From positions 1 to 41,575 of the forward strand of contig JAZFUU010000273.1 of the NCBI GenBank assembly GCA_036447375.1: a DNA stretch of 41,575 nt. Reading direction: 5' to 3'. The position numbers were made by a program, and so were the translations under genes. This document shows positions 30,908 to 39,969 of the stretch, piece by piece. Under the pieces are notes generated by a model. The model made no database searches, was not told the origin of the DNA, and saw only the letters and a list, made by a program, of their open reading frames with translations. Each line of letters begins with the position of its first letter. Positions within the stretch are counted from its first letter, which is position 1. The DNA comes from JACZXC01 sp036447375 (GTDB lineage: Bacteria; Myxococcota_A; UBA9160; SMWR01).

Positions 30908-32764
30908 TTACGGGCCGCTGACGATTCCGCTGACCATTCCGCTGACGACTTGCTCCACCGGCTCGTCGTGAGCGACGACGCCGCGGGGATCCAGGCGCAG
31001 CACCCGGGGCACGCCGTCTTCGATCTGCCAGGCCGGGCCGTTGGAGTTCGAGGTCCAGATGCGGCCCTGGCTGTCGAAATCGATCTCGCGCGTGAAGGTG
31101 ACCCGGGTAGGTAGCGGATAGATGCGCCAGGTCTCCGCTTCGGGCTCGAAACTCAGGAGCGTGTCGCTCGCGGTTCCGCAAATCCAGACTGTGTCCGTGG
31201 TCCGGTCGACGTGAAGCGCGTAGGGGGTTTCGCTTCCCCGCGGTTCCGTCGGAAGCTCCCATTCTTCGAACCTGCGGGTCTCGGGATCGAAGCGCGCGAT
31301 GAGGCCGCCCGAAAAGGAAGGGATCCAGAGCTTGCCCTTCGAGTCGAAACGCAGCCGGCGCGGGGCCGGGAAAGGCGTGTCGATCACCTCGATCTCGCCG
31401 GTGTCCGGGTCCAACCGGCCGATGCGATGCTCGTTCAGCTGGCTGAACCAGACACTGCCGTCGGGAGCGATGTCGATGCCGTAGGGGATGGGCACGATCA
31501 CCGGGTCGCCCTTGGCCACCATTCCCTGGAGGTCGAAGTTGCGGTTCAGCCACATCAAGAAGGGCATGGCGCGCAGAATCATCGCCTGCTTGAAGTCGCG
31601 CGCCGGAAGTCGGATCTGACGGTGTTCTCCGCTGGCGGGGTCGTATACACCCAGATGATTCGAGGCGGAGATCGTGTACCAGACCCGCCCGCGGTCGTCG
31701 ATGCGCAGGGTATGCGGATAGAATCCGCTATCGAGTTCGATGATCTCGAACGCCTCGGTCTTCGGGTCGAATCGCGCCAGCTGGTTTCCGGTGGCGAGGG
31801 TGATCCAGATTTCGCCGCCGGGGCCCGTCTGAAGCGAGTGGGGCCCCACCCGTGAGCTCGAGGCCGGGCTGTCGTTTCTTTTGGCGAAGACCCCGCCGAT
31901 GGGAAGATCGCCGGGGGGAATGTCCCAGGTCTTGCGCTCGCCGCTGGCGGGATCCAGGCGGTGGAGCTTGTCGAAGGGCATGTCGACGCCGTAGATGTGC
32001 CCGCTCGGGTGCACCATCACGTCGTGTTGCATCGAGCCCGGTCCTCCGAGATCCCACTCTTCGATCACTGCGTGACGCACTTCAGATTGGGGCACCGGCC
32101 CATAGCCCGGCCGGGTCATGCCGGCCGTAAGCTCGGGCACCGCGGTCGCCGGGTCGTAGGCCTCGATGAACACAGCGGGGAGCAGGGCGCGCAGGTCGGC
32201 GGAAATCATGGCACCCCGGCGCCCCATCAACAGGATTACCTTGCTCCACTCCTCCGCATCGCGCGCGACCCGCGTGTGCAGGCTCCCCTGCTGGTGGCAA
32301 TAGCCGCACTGGCGCAGGAACTCCTCGCGGTGGCGAGGCTCGTCGAGGCGATCGAGCACGCGATTCATCCAGTAGTTGGCCGGAAGCTGGGCGGCCACCG
32401 CGGCCGGGTCGTTCTCGCGGGCGAGCCGAAAATCCCGAAATCCTTCACCCGGATCGAGAGTCGTGACCGTGAGATCCTTCCACCCGATGCGCCGAACCCG
32501 CAGTTCGAAGGGGCCCGCAAAGGGAAGAACCGGAGTGCGGTAGCTCCCGTCCTCACCGCTGTAGACCGTGACGCGGTGAACCGGTTTGGGCGAGGCCACA
32601 CTGACCATGGCCCCCGGCAGAGGCGTTCCCTCCGCGTCGAGGACATGACCGAAGAAGACCGGGCCGGAATCGGGAAGATCCGGGACGCTGTCTGCGGGTG
32701 CACCCCCCGCGGCAAGGGTGGTACAAAGAGCCAGAGCGATCCCGCCGAAGGGTGATCGAACCAT
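30908..32764 (-). CDS. Exported protein: carboxypeptidase-regulatory domain, CxxCH haem site, Vgb-like propeller
   Basis: 618 residues. A signal peptide (about 1-24) is followed by a beta-sandwich of the carboxypeptidase regulatory type (about 35-115: VFFGHVLDAEGTPLPGAMVSV and DGSYRTPVL). Then comes one c-type haem-binding motif, CGYCH at 153-157, and a long beta-propeller (about 225-600) with repeating units such as GEIWITLATGNQLARFDP and GSVWFSQLNEHRIGRLDP. These units resemble virginiamycin B lyase (streptogramin lyase) propellers. It probably works in the periplasm as a haem protein or binding protein; lyase activity on an antibiotic is unlikely to be its main role. The ATG at 32764 has GGAGGG upstream. 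The C-terminus ends in a short VSGM/VSGI repeat. Confidence 0.8.
   Translation of the reverse strand: MVRSPFGGIALALCTTLAAGGAPADSVPDLPDSGPVFFGHVLDAEGTPLPGAMVSVASPKPVHRVTVYSGEDGSYRTPVLPFAGPFELRVRRIGWKDLTVTTLDPGEGFRDFRLARENDPAAVAAQLPANYWMNRVLDRLDEPRHREEFLRQCGYCHQQGSLHTRVARDAEEWSKVILLMGRRGAMISADLRALLPAVFIEAYDPATAVPELTAGMTRPGYGPVPQSEVRHAVIEEWDLGGPGSMQHDVMVHPSGHIYGVDMPFDKLHRLDPASGERKTWDIPPGDLPIGGVFAKRNDSPASSSRVGPHSLQTGPGGEIWITLATGNQLARFDPKTEAFEIIELDSGFYPHTLRIDDRGRVWYTISASNHLGVYDPASGEHRQIRLPARDFKQAMILRAMPFLMWLNRNFDLQGMVAKGDPVIVPIPYGIDIAPDGSVWFSQLNEHRIGRLDPDTGEIEVIDTPFPAPRRLRFDSKGKLWIPSFSGGLIARFDPETRRFEEWELPTEPRGSETPYALHVDRTTDTVWICGTASDTLLSFEPEAETWRIYPLPTRVTFTREIDFDSQGRIWTSNSNGPAWQIEDGVPRVLRLDPRGVVAHDEPVEQVVSGMVSGIVSGP
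30915..30946. repeat. Short 12-base tandem repeat at a gene 3' end
   Basis: ccgctgacgatt, ccgctgaccatt and ccgctgac follow one another, nearly three copies of a 12-base unit. It encodes the C-terminal VSGMVSGIVSG of the propeller protein. Low-complexity tail; copy number may vary between strains. Confidence 0.8.
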
Positions 32765-33317
32765 GTCCAGCCCTCCTCGACATACTATACGCCTTGCCCG
32801 GCAGCGCGGGCCGATCGCCCGATTCGGGCATGTCGGGCGTTCCGGGAGGCGTGCCTTCCGCATGGCGCTCGCCCTCGCGATCAGCGGCTGCTCCCAGGAG
32901 CCCGGGCCGCTTCCCGAGCGCGTCGCGGGCCATCCCGCCGCCGCCCACGATGTGGTGGTCCAGCTCATCTTCGGCCCCGAGGCCGACCTGGATCTCTTCG
33001 TCACCGACCCCGATCACGAGGAAGTGTACTTCGCCAACTCACCGAGCCGCCTGGGAGGCGTCTTCGAAGTCGATCGCCGCTGCGACGACCCGGCACCCCG
33101 CACCGAAACGATCCGTTTCTCCCCGGCGGCAGCCGGTCGCTATCGGGTCAGTGTGGACTACCCGATCCGGTGTGCGACCGATGTCGACGCGGTTCCCTTC
33201 CGGGTCATTGCCGACGCCAACGGGGAGCGTCGAGAGGTCGAGGGAACCGCCCGGTTCGGAGGTCTCGAGCACATCGTTCTCGAGTTCGATGTCCGGGAAC
33301 CGGGGTTCGGGCGCTGA
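32763..33317 (+). CDS. Putative lipoprotein with DUF2135-like beta domain
   Basis: 184 residues from the ATG at 32763, or 151 from the ATG at 32862. A basic stretch ending RRAFR precedes the hydrophobic MALALAISGC, where ISGC is a good lipobox. The basic residues before the core favour the longer start; the shorter leaves an unusually brief leader. The body, with DLDLFVTDPDHEEVYFAN and an AAGRYRVSVDYPIRC strand, resembles DUF2135 (YfaP-like) domains. Role unknown. If the long start is right, its ATG overlaps the opposite-strand ATG of the propeller gene inside one CATG palindrome. The 3' end is 26 bases from the convergent permease gene. Confidence 0.65.
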   Translation: MSSPPRHTIRLARQRGPIARFGHVGRSGRRAFRMALALAISGCSQEPGPLPERVAGHPAAAHDVVVQLIFGPEADLDLFVTDPDHEEVYFANSPSRLGGVFEVDRRCDDPAPRTETIRFSPAAAGRYRVSVDYPIRCATDVDAVPFRVIADANGERREVEGTARFGGLEHIVLEFDVREPGFGR

Positions 33318-33343
33318 TCGAAGATCTGCGGCGCGAACTCGGA

Positions 33344-35905
33344 TCAACTGGCACCGGCGCCCGTGAGTTCGGCGTCGCGGAGTGCAGCGAGGGGACTTCG
33401 AATACGGCCCGGTCGAGCGCCCGCCGCCCCGAGGGCCGCCGTGATGCCGAGGGTCCCGAGAGCGAGACCCACCAGTTCGCCCAGGGGCGGGTCGAAAGGC
33501 ATCTCGAAAACGAAGCGAACCAACGCCCACGAGGCCAGCAGCGCCAGTCCCGAGCCGACTCCGGCGGCGATGGCGCCCAGGGCCAGGGCTTCGGTGGTGA
33601 TGATGCGCCCGACGGTGCGCGACGACGCGCCCAGGGTGCGCAGCAACAGCGCCTCGCGGGTGCGCTCGTGCCGTGCGGCGGCGGCGGCGGCGATCAAGAT
33701 CGCGAGGCCGACGGCGAGGGTGAAGAGTGCGAGCAGTCGGATGGCCACCCCCACCTGCCCCAGCAGGGCGTCGAGGGCGCGGAGGATGACGCTGGCGTCG
33801 AGGGCCGAGACATTGGGGAAGAGGCCGATCAGATCTCGCTGGAACTCCGCGCGCGCCTCGGCACCCGCAAGGTGCAACAGGAAGACCAGACTCTGAGGGG
33901 CCTTCTCGAGTACTCCCGGCGGAAACACGACGAAGAAATTCACGCCGAGGCGTCCCCAGTCGACGTCTCGCAGGCTGCGAACCACGCTCGCCACCCGAAC
34001 CCCCTGGACGTCCCAGGTGATGCCGTCGCCGGGCTTCACGCCGAGGGTGTTGGCGATACCCGTTTCGAGTGAGACCGCGGCGGGGCCCGTCGTCGCCAGG
34101 TCTTCCCGCGTCCACCAGCGGCCCGCCACGACGCTCTCACTCACTCGCAGCTCGGCGTTGTAGGTCATTCGATACTCGCGCCCCAGCGCCCAGCGCAGAT
34201 CGCGGTGGATCTCCTCGCCGAGCCGATCGCCGACCTCCAGGCCCGCGACCCATGCGATTCGCGCCGAAACCAACGGTGCCCGTTCGACGATGCTTGCGCC
34301 GCGCTGGGCGGCGAACGCCTCGAGGCGCTCCACTTGATCGCGCTGGACATCGAACAGCACGAGGTTCGGTCGATCGGGTCGGGTGTCGATCGCGATCTGG
34401 CTCAACACACTCTGGCCGACCCCCCGCAATGTGGAGATCAGGAAGAGACCGAATCCGATGGCGAGCACCGTCGCCACCGTGTGGTTGCGCGGTCGGAACA
34501 GGTTGGCGATTCCCTGCCGCAACCAGAAGGGTGCGCGGCGGATCGGATGCGTCTGCAGCCACATCATTACCGCCTTCGCCGTCGCCGCGAGTGCGGTGAG
34601 CGCGGCGCCCAGGCCCCCCGCGAAGGCCAGGCCCACGAGTGGACTCGGGGCCTGCCAGATCGATGTTGCCAGCAGACTGGCCGCGATGGCGACGACGAGC
34701 AGTGTTCGGCCCCAGCGGGGCGTCCCCTCGCCGGCGAAGTCTCGCCGCAGGGCGCGAAGGGGAGGAACGCCTGCCAGGTCGAGGAGCGGGCCGGCGGCGA
34801 AAAGAATCGTGAGCCAGAGGCTGAGCCCGACTCCCGTCGCGATCGTCGTCGGCTGGAACGTTACGTCGACCTCTACGGGAAGGAACCCGGACAATACGGA
34901 GGGCAGTGCCCATTGCAGCGCGACCCCCAGCGCCGAGCCGGCGAGTCCGGCCGCTGTCCCCAGAGCCAGGGCCAGTAACCCATAGACGGCCAGGACGTCC
35001 CAGGAGCTGGCGCCCAGGGCGCGGAGCATCGCGACCGTGTCGAGCTTCTCGCGCACGAAGACCCGCATTCCGGCCCCGATGCCCACGCCACCCAGCGCGA
35101 GTGCGGCGAGACCGACGAGGCCCAGGTAGCGGGTGAGGGCGCCGAAGCTGCGGGTCAGGTCTTCGCGATAGCCGGCTACCGTCTGCATCCGTACGTGCGC
35201 GGCGGCGACGGTTTTGCGGTGGGTCTCGAGCCAGGGTTTCAGCCGTGTCTCGTCGGCTCGCAGGTAGACCATGTGCTCGACGAGGCTCCCGCGCTGGACC
35301 AGCCCGGTCTCCGCGACGTAGCGCCTGGCGATGAAGATCCGGGGCGCTATCTGGGTGCCCAGGCCGAAGGTGCCCGGCGCGCGCGTGATCGTCCCGCGAA
35401 CGCGAAATCGGGCCCGGCCCAGGGTCAGCTCGTCTCCCACCCGGGCGTCGAGCTGGACCAACAAGCTCGGGTCGACCAACGCCGCGTGCTCTGCGCCGGC
35501 GAGCTCGCCCCAGAGACCGGCCGGCTCGGTGCGGACCTCGCCGTAGAACGGGAAGCCGCCCTGCATCCCCCGGACGTCCACCATCCGAGACCGGCCCGAG
35601 CGCGGTGTGTGCGCCATCGAGGCGAACCGGGTGATGCGAGCGGTATCCCTGCGCTTGTCGTCGACGAGCCGCCCGATGAGCGCTTCGACCGTCGGATCGA
35701 GGGGTGCTCGGCTTGCCAGTCTCAGGTCCGCGCCCAGAAGCTGCCGCGATTGTGCGTCGACCGCATCGCTCACCGTGGCCCGCAAGCCGTGCAGACCGAC
35801 CAGGCCGGAAATCCCCAGGGCCATGCAGCTTCCGTACAGTAGAAAGCGCCGGTGCGAGGCGCGCGTCTCGCGCCGTGCCATCGCGAAGACGAAGCGCCGG
35901 TTCAA
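33344..35905 (-). CDS. ybbP: YbbP-like ABC transporter permease (FtsX domains)
   Basis: 853 residues. One N-terminal helix (about 20-40), a large periplasmic MacB-type domain, a bundle of helices (about 255-420), a second periplasmic domain and a C-terminal FtsX bundle (about 715-835). The repeated pattern VREKLDTVAMLRALGASSWDVLAVY and RHERTREALLLRTLGASSRTVGRII marks the two FtsX units. This is the layout of YbbP. With the ATPase at 35902 and the TesA-like esterase upstream it reproduces the tesA / ybbA-ybbP block of many proteobacteria. The substrate is unknown, probably a lipid or hydrophobic compound. The TTG start overlaps the ATPase stop in TTGA. Confidence 0.87.
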   Translation of the reverse strand: MNRRFVFAMARRETRASHRRFLLYGSCMALGISGLVGLHGLRATVSDAVDAQSRQLLGADLRLASRAPLDPTVEALIGRLVDDKRRDTARITRFASMAHTPRSGRSRMVDVRGMQGGFPFYGEVRTEPAGLWGELAGAEHAALVDPSLLVQLDARVGDELTLGRARFRVRGTITRAPGTFGLGTQIAPRIFIARRYVAETGLVQRGSLVEHMVYLRADETRLKPWLETHRKTVAAAHVRMQTVAGYREDLTRSFGALTRYLGLVGLAALALGGVGIGAGMRVFVREKLDTVAMLRALGASSWDVLAVYGLLALALGTAAGLAGSALGVALQWALPSVLSGFLPVEVDVTFQPTTIATGVGLSLWLTILFAAGPLLDLAGVPPLRALRRDFAGEGTPRWGRTLLVVAIAASLLATSIWQAPSPLVGLAFAGGLGAALTALAATAKAVMMWLQTHPIRRAPFWLRQGIANLFRPRNHTVATVLAIGFGLFLISTLRGVGQSVLSQIAIDTRPDRPNLVLFDVQRDQVERLEAFAAQRGASIVERAPLVSARIAWVAGLEVGDRLGEEIHRDLRWALGREYRMTYNAELRVSESVVAGRWWTREDLATTGPAAVSLETGIANTLGVKPGDGITWDVQGVRVASVVRSLRDVDWGRLGVNFFVVFPPGVLEKAPQSLVFLLHLAGAEARAEFQRDLIGLFPNVSALDASVILRALDALLGQVGVAIRLLALFTLAVGLAILIAAAAAARHERTREALLLRTLGASSRTVGRIITTEALALGAIAAGVGSGLALLASWALVRFVFEMPFDPPLGELVGLALGTLGITAALGAAGARPGRIRSPLAALRDAELTGAGAS

Positions 35906-36600
35906 GACCCGGGCTCGATGCGCGCGATCAGCCCGCCGACCAGGTGCACGACGCGGGTTGCGCGCGCGGCGAGTTCGGGGTCGTGGGTGACCACGACGAG
36001 GGTGGTTCCCCGCTCGCGGTTCAGCGCGAGCAGGAGTTCGACGATTCCGTGCCCCGTCTGGGTGTCGAGGTTACCCGTCGGCTCGTCGGCGAAAAGAATG
36101 CGCGGTTGGTTCGCAAAGGCCCGCGCCATGCCGACTCTTTGTTGCTCGCCTCCCGAGAGCTGCGACGGATGGTGGTCCAGACGATCGCCGAGTCCGACCC
36201 GTTCGAGCAGCTCGCGGGCCCGGCGTTCTGCCTCGTGGGGCTCGGGGCGTCGGGTCGTCGGTAGGAGTTCGAGCGGGACCAACACGTTCTCGAAGGCGGT
36301 GAGTGTGGGGATGAGCTGAAAGCTCTGGAAGACGAAGCCGACGCGTTCGGCTCGGAACGCGGCTCGCTCGTCTTCACTGAGCGCATCCAGGGACACCCCG
36401 TCCAGATGGACTTCGCCCTGGGTGGGCCGGTCGAGGCCGGCCAGGAGTCCGAGCAGTGTGGTCTTGCCGCTCCCGGAGGGTCCCAGCACCGCCACGACCT
36501 CGCCGGCGGCGATATCGAGGTCGACGCCCCCGAGTACGGTGAGCGGGGGGCTTGCGTCGTTGCGCGGGTAGCGCTGAATCAGGTTCCGGGCGACGATCAT
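35902..36600 (-). CDS. ybbA: YbbA-like ABC transporter ATPase
   Basis: 232 residues. Walker A GPSGSGKT (40-47), Q-loop around FQSFQLIPT, signature LSGGEQQR (148-155), Walker B ILFADEP (168-174) and an H-loop in VVTHD are all intact, typical of the LolD/MacB-type ATPases that drive mechanotransmission rather than true transport. It pairs with the FtsX-type permease downstream through a 4-base TTGA overlap. The ATG at 36600 is used because the longer frame adds 54 residues unlike the family. Only four bases separate it from the divergent TesA-like gene, so the promoters of both genes must lie inside each other's coding sequence. Confidence 0.92.
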   Translation of the reverse strand: MIVARNLIQRYPRNDASPPLTVLGGVDLDIAAGEVVAVLGPSGSGKTTLLGLLAGLDRPTQGEVHLDGVSLDALSEDERAAFRAERVGFVFQSFQLIPTLTAFENVLVPLELLPTTRRPEPHEAERRARELLERVGLGDRLDHHPSQLSGGEQQRVGMARAFANQPRILFADEPTGNLDTQTGHGIVELLLALNRERGTTLVVVTHDPELAARATRVVHLVGGLIARIEPGS

Positions 36601-36604
36601 TTCG

Positions 36605-37306
36605 ATGAGAGGCCGCGGGCGTCGGGGTGTACGGTACTGCGGGCGTCGGATCCTCGCATGCGTCGTCCTGGCGGGTGCCGCCTGCGATCCGTCGGAATCG
36701 GCCCAGCCGAATCCGCTGCCCCCCGCCGATGAGACGCGCCCGGTGGTGCTCTTTCTGGGCACGAGCCTGACCGCGGGCTACGGACTTCCGATGGAAGATG
36801 CGTTCCCCGCACGGGTCCAGAAGCGCATCGACGCCGACGGCTTCTGCTACCGCGTCGTGAACGCCGGGGTGAGCGGTGATACCTCGGCGGGTGGGCTGCG
36901 CCGGATCGAATGGCTGCTGCGGCTACCCATTGCCGTTCTCGTGCTCGAGCTGGGTGCGAACGACATGCTCCGGGGCCAGGATCTCGGCAACCTGCGCCGC
37001 AATCTCCAGGAGATCATCCGCCGCGCGCGCGCCGCCCATCCCCAGCTGCAGCTGCTGGTGGCGGGGATGCGGGCGCTTCCCAATCTGGGCGACGACTACG
37101 TCAGCGGCTTCGAGGCGGTCTTCCCGGCATTGGCCGAGGAAAACGACGGTGTGCTGATCCCTTTCGCTCTCGAGGGCGTCGCCGGGGAGGCTGCCCTGAA
37201 CCAGGCCGATGGCATCCACCCGACGGCCGCGGGGCATCGCCGCATCGCCAACACCATCTGGGAGGCTCTGGGGCCCGTGCTTCGATCCGGGAGCTGCACG
37301 GAGTGA
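36605..37306 (+). CDS. tesA: TesA-like SGNH esterase/lysophospholipase
   Basis: 233 residues. The SGNH blocks are present: GTSLTAGYG with the nucleophile Ser54, NAGVSGDTSAGG (Gly), LGANDMLRG (Asn) and DGIHPTAAGH (Asp and His). The N-terminus has a basic stretch and a hydrophobic segment ending LAGAAC; either a Sec signal or a weak lipobox, so it is exported. TesA enzymes cleave thioesters, esters and lysolipids in the periplasm. Divergence from ybbA-ybbP is a long-conserved arrangement. No link to the pigment genes is visible. Confidence 0.88.
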   Translation: MRGRGRRGVRYCGRRILACVVLAGAACDPSESAQPNPLPPADETRPVVLFLGTSLTAGYGLPMEDAFPARVQKRIDADGFCYRVVNAGVSGDTSAGGLRRIEWLLRLPIAVLVLELGANDMLRGQDLGNLRRNLQEIIRRARAAHPQLQLLVAGMRALPNLGDDYVSGFEAVFPALAEENDGVLIPFALEGVAGEAALNQADGIHPTAAGHRRIANTIWEALGPVLRSGSCTE

Positions 37307-37331
37307 TCGCGCAATCGGGCCAGGGTCCAGC

Positions 37332-39503
37332 ATGGTCGGTTTGACTGAAGCAGGGGGTCCGACTGAAGCGGGTGGGGTGACCGCGCGACGCTGGTCCGTT
37401 GTCGCGGCGCTCGTGGCTGTGGCGGCGTGCGCGTTGGCGCTTCGCTCGATCGAGCTGCCGTGGGTGTTGTCGTCCGACGGCAGCGTGGTGTTGACCAGTC
37501 CCGACGCCTACTACCACGCGCGGCTGGCGTTCTACGCGTTTGTGAACTTCCCGGATTTCCTCCGATTCGATCCCTACCTGGCCTATCCGACCGGGGCGGA
37601 GGTTCCGCTGCCGCCGCTGTTCGACTGGGGGCTCGCCGGTCTCGCCCGTGTCTTCGGAGACGACCAGGCGACCTTCGAGCGTGTAGCGATATGGATCTCA
37701 CCGGTTCTTGGTGTGCTGGCGACGCTCTGCGTCTTCGCCGCCGGTCGCCGGTTGCGCGGCGCCGCGTGTGGCCTGGTGGCCGCTGGGACCTATGCAGTTC
37801 TTCCGCTTCCGACCTACTTCGCCCGCGTGGGCAACCCGGATCACCACGCTGCGGTGGCGTTGATCGGCGCTCTGTGGCTGTGGGTCTGGCTGGAATCGGT
37901 ATTGAGCGTTCCGGACGAAGGCCGGGGTTGGGTTCGGTCGCTACTCCACGGTCTCGCAACCGCGGCGATGCTGCTGACCTGGAGCGGCAGCCTGGTATTC
38001 GTCGGCATCGCCGAAGCAGCGGGATTGCTCGCCGTAGGTATCGTCGGCGCGCGCCTCGACCTCGTACGGAACCAGGGGCTCGGCGCCGCGCTTGCAGCGC
38101 TTCTCGTCGTGCCATTTTGTCTCGCCGGCGGAGAGTTCGGGGGTGGGTTTACCTCCACGACGCTCTCATGGCTTCACCCTCTCGTGCTCGCGTGCCTGGC
38201 GCTGTTGTGCGCAGGGCTGTGTGTGGACGGGTACTGGAGGCCGTCTCGCGGCGTATCGCATCGGGCGCTGCGCGCGGGCGGCCTGGCAATCTTGATCGCA
38301 CTACTCGCCTTTTCGCTATTCCCGCTGGCGTCGGGGATCGCGTCGGGCGTCGAGTTCGTCACCGGCGAAGACACCTGGGCCTTCAGAAACCCCGAGCAGC
38401 AGCCGCTCTACCGCTTCCTCGTCGGGGAACGGCCGGGTACGCCGCGGCCCCCATTCTACTACTACGGGGTTGTCACGTACCTGCTGCCCCTGGTCCCGCT
38501 GCTGCTCTTGTGGCTGCTTCGCGAACCACGGCGGCGACTCGCAGCCGTGGTGCTCGTCGTGTGGACCTCCGCGTTCGGTCTGCTCGCGATCTCTCAGCTT
38601 CGATTTGGCAACGAGCTGGGCGCGCCGCTGTGTGTTGCGCTCGCGTGGGTGACGCTGGCGGCGTGCGACCGCTTCGTCCGGCGGCTGCCCGCGACCGCTC
38701 GTGCGCTCATCAGCGCCGGTGTGATCGCGGCGCTGATCGGTCCCGGGGCACTCGCTTACCACCAGGTACGAGTCGACAAGGGTCAGGGGCGGTCCACGGC
38801 ATGGAGAAACTTCTCTCGGTTCTTCGAGGAGGTGCGCCGTGTCACTCCCGAGACTCGAGGCTTTCTCGAAAAGGGCGAACCGGAATACGGGCTGCTCGTG
38901 GCGGCCAACATCGGTCACCTGGCGGTTTACAGAGCGAGACGTCCCACGCCGGCCGGCAACCTCGGCCCCAACCTCGACCCCGAGAAATTCGAGTTGGTTT
39001 CGCAGTTCTACTCCGCGTCCCGCGAGAGCGAGGCAGTCGAGATCGCGGATCGGCTAGGGACGCGTTTCGTCGTCGCCTCGGGCAAGAATCGAATCGACAG
39101 CGTCGGCGGCGACCTCGACCGGCGCGGTACGGCCCACGGCAACAGGGCCCATCTGGGTCGCTTCCGTTTGTTGACGGAGCGCGGCGTGCTCAACCTCTTC
39201 GAGATCGTGCCGGGCGCGGTCCTCGAGGCCCAGGCGGAGCCGGGCGAACAGCTGGTTGCGCAGCTCGGGGTAGTCCTCCCCGAGGGTGCGTTTCGTTTCG
39301 AAGCGCGAGGCATCGCCGGTCCCGACGGGTGGATTCGCGTGCGGGTTCCCTACGCGACCGGGGACGCCCCCCCCAACGAAACCATCGGGCCGTACCGGGT
39401 GACCCTGGCCGGACACCGGGTTCAGGTTGAAGTGGGTACCGAGGACGTGACCCTGGGTCGCAGCGTCCGAGTCGTACTGAGCGCTTCTGAGGCCGCTCAC
39501 TGA
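37332..39503 (+). CDS. STT3/PglB-like multi-pass membrane protein
   Basis: 723 residues: about 12 membrane segments between 20 and 505, then a periplasmic domain. SPDAYYHARLAFYAF (about 56-70) resembles the first acidic DxxYH-type motif of oligosaccharyltransferases, and GNPDHHAAVALIGA the second. The expected WWDYG catalytic motif is not obvious; the corresponding place reads EPEYGLLVAANIGH. The fold therefore looks STT3/AglB-like, but transfer of glycan to Asn is doubtful, and it may be another GT-C enzyme. The first codons contain a GACTGAAGC repeat 18 bases apart; the ATG at 37332 or a GTG at 37377 could be the start. It lies 25 bases after tesA. Confidence 0.68.
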   Translation: MVGLTEAGGPTEAGGVTARRWSVVAALVAVAACALALRSIELPWVLSSDGSVVLTSPDAYYHARLAFYAFVNFPDFLRFDPYLAYPTGAEVPLPPLFDWGLAGLARVFGDDQATFERVAIWISPVLGVLATLCVFAAGRRLRGAACGLVAAGTYAVLPLPTYFARVGNPDHHAAVALIGALWLWVWLESVLSVPDEGRGWVRSLLHGLATAAMLLTWSGSLVFVGIAEAAGLLAVGIVGARLDLVRNQGLGAALAALLVVPFCLAGGEFGGGFTSTTLSWLHPLVLACLALLCAGLCVDGYWRPSRGVSHRALRAGGLAILIALLAFSLFPLASGIASGVEFVTGEDTWAFRNPEQQPLYRFLVGERPGTPRPPFYYYGVVTYLLPLVPLLLLWLLREPRRRLAAVVLVVWTSAFGLLAISQLRFGNELGAPLCVALAWVTLAACDRFVRRLPATARALISAGVIAALIGPGALAYHQVRVDKGQGRSTAWRNFSRFFEEVRRVTPETRGFLEKGEPEYGLLVAANIGHLAVYRARRPTPAGNLGPNLDPEKFELVSQFYSASRESEAVEIADRLGTRFVVASGKNRIDSVGGDLDRRGTAHGNRAHLGRFRLLTERGVLNLFEIVPGAVLEAQAEPGEQLVAQLGVVLPEGAFRFEARGIAGPDGWIRVRVPYATGDAPPNETIGPYRVTLAGHRVQVEVGTEDVTLGRSVRVVLSASEAAH

Positions 39504-39554
39504 ACGGCCCGAGCTTTGTCAGCAGGCTAGCGATCGGATCCCCGCGACCGAGCG

Positions 39555-39923
39555 TCATCCCATGCAGTAGGCGTTGAACTTGTTCCCGTCGAGGTCGCGA
39601 AAATAGCCGGCGTAGAAACCTTCGCCGCGCGGGCCCGGCTTCCCTTCGTCGGTCGCTCCCAGCGCGATTGCCTTGTTGTAGAAGGCGTCGACCCGCTCCG
39701 AGCTATCCATGGCCATGGCCACCATCACGCCGTTTCCCACGGTTGCGCGCTCGCCGTCGAAGGGCTTGGCGATGGAAATCGCGGGACCCGAGGATTCTGC
39801 GGTCCAGGCGATAAATTGTTCGGTGTCCATGAATCGCTTCGCACCCAGTTCACCCAGCAGGGCGTCGTAGAATTTCGACGCGCGTTCCATGTCGTTGGTT
39901 CCGAGCGTCACGTATCCGATCAT
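39555..39923 (-). CDS. VOC-family (glyoxalase/bleomycin resistance-like) protein
   Basis: 122 residues. MIGYVTLGTNDMERASKFYDALLGELGAKRF is the standard first half of a VOC domain, and FYAGYFRDLDGNKFNAYCMG the standard end with the metal-binding Glu position replaced by Asn/Ala-type residues. VOC proteins include lactoylglutathione lyases, dioxygenases and antibiotic-binding proteins; the substrate cannot be assigned. Two ATGs stand together at 39926 and 39923 behind GGAGG; the spacing suits the second better. Probably an ordinary single-gene unit. Confidence 0.82.
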   Translation of the reverse strand: MIGYVTLGTNDMERASKFYDALLGELGAKRFMDTEQFIAWTAESSGPAISIAKPFDGERATVGNGVMVAMAMDSSERVDAFYNKAIALGATDEGKPGPRGEGFYAGYFRDLDGNKFNAYCMG

Positions 39924-39969
39924 CATGATCCTCCCTGGAGCCCAGCCTACAGGGTTGTTGCGCCCGGGT

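Noticed and set aside
30908..32764. Streptogramin (virginiamycin B) lyase resistance gene
   Set aside because: The propeller is only part of a larger exported haem-motif protein with a regulatory sandwich domain; context gives no link to antibiotics.
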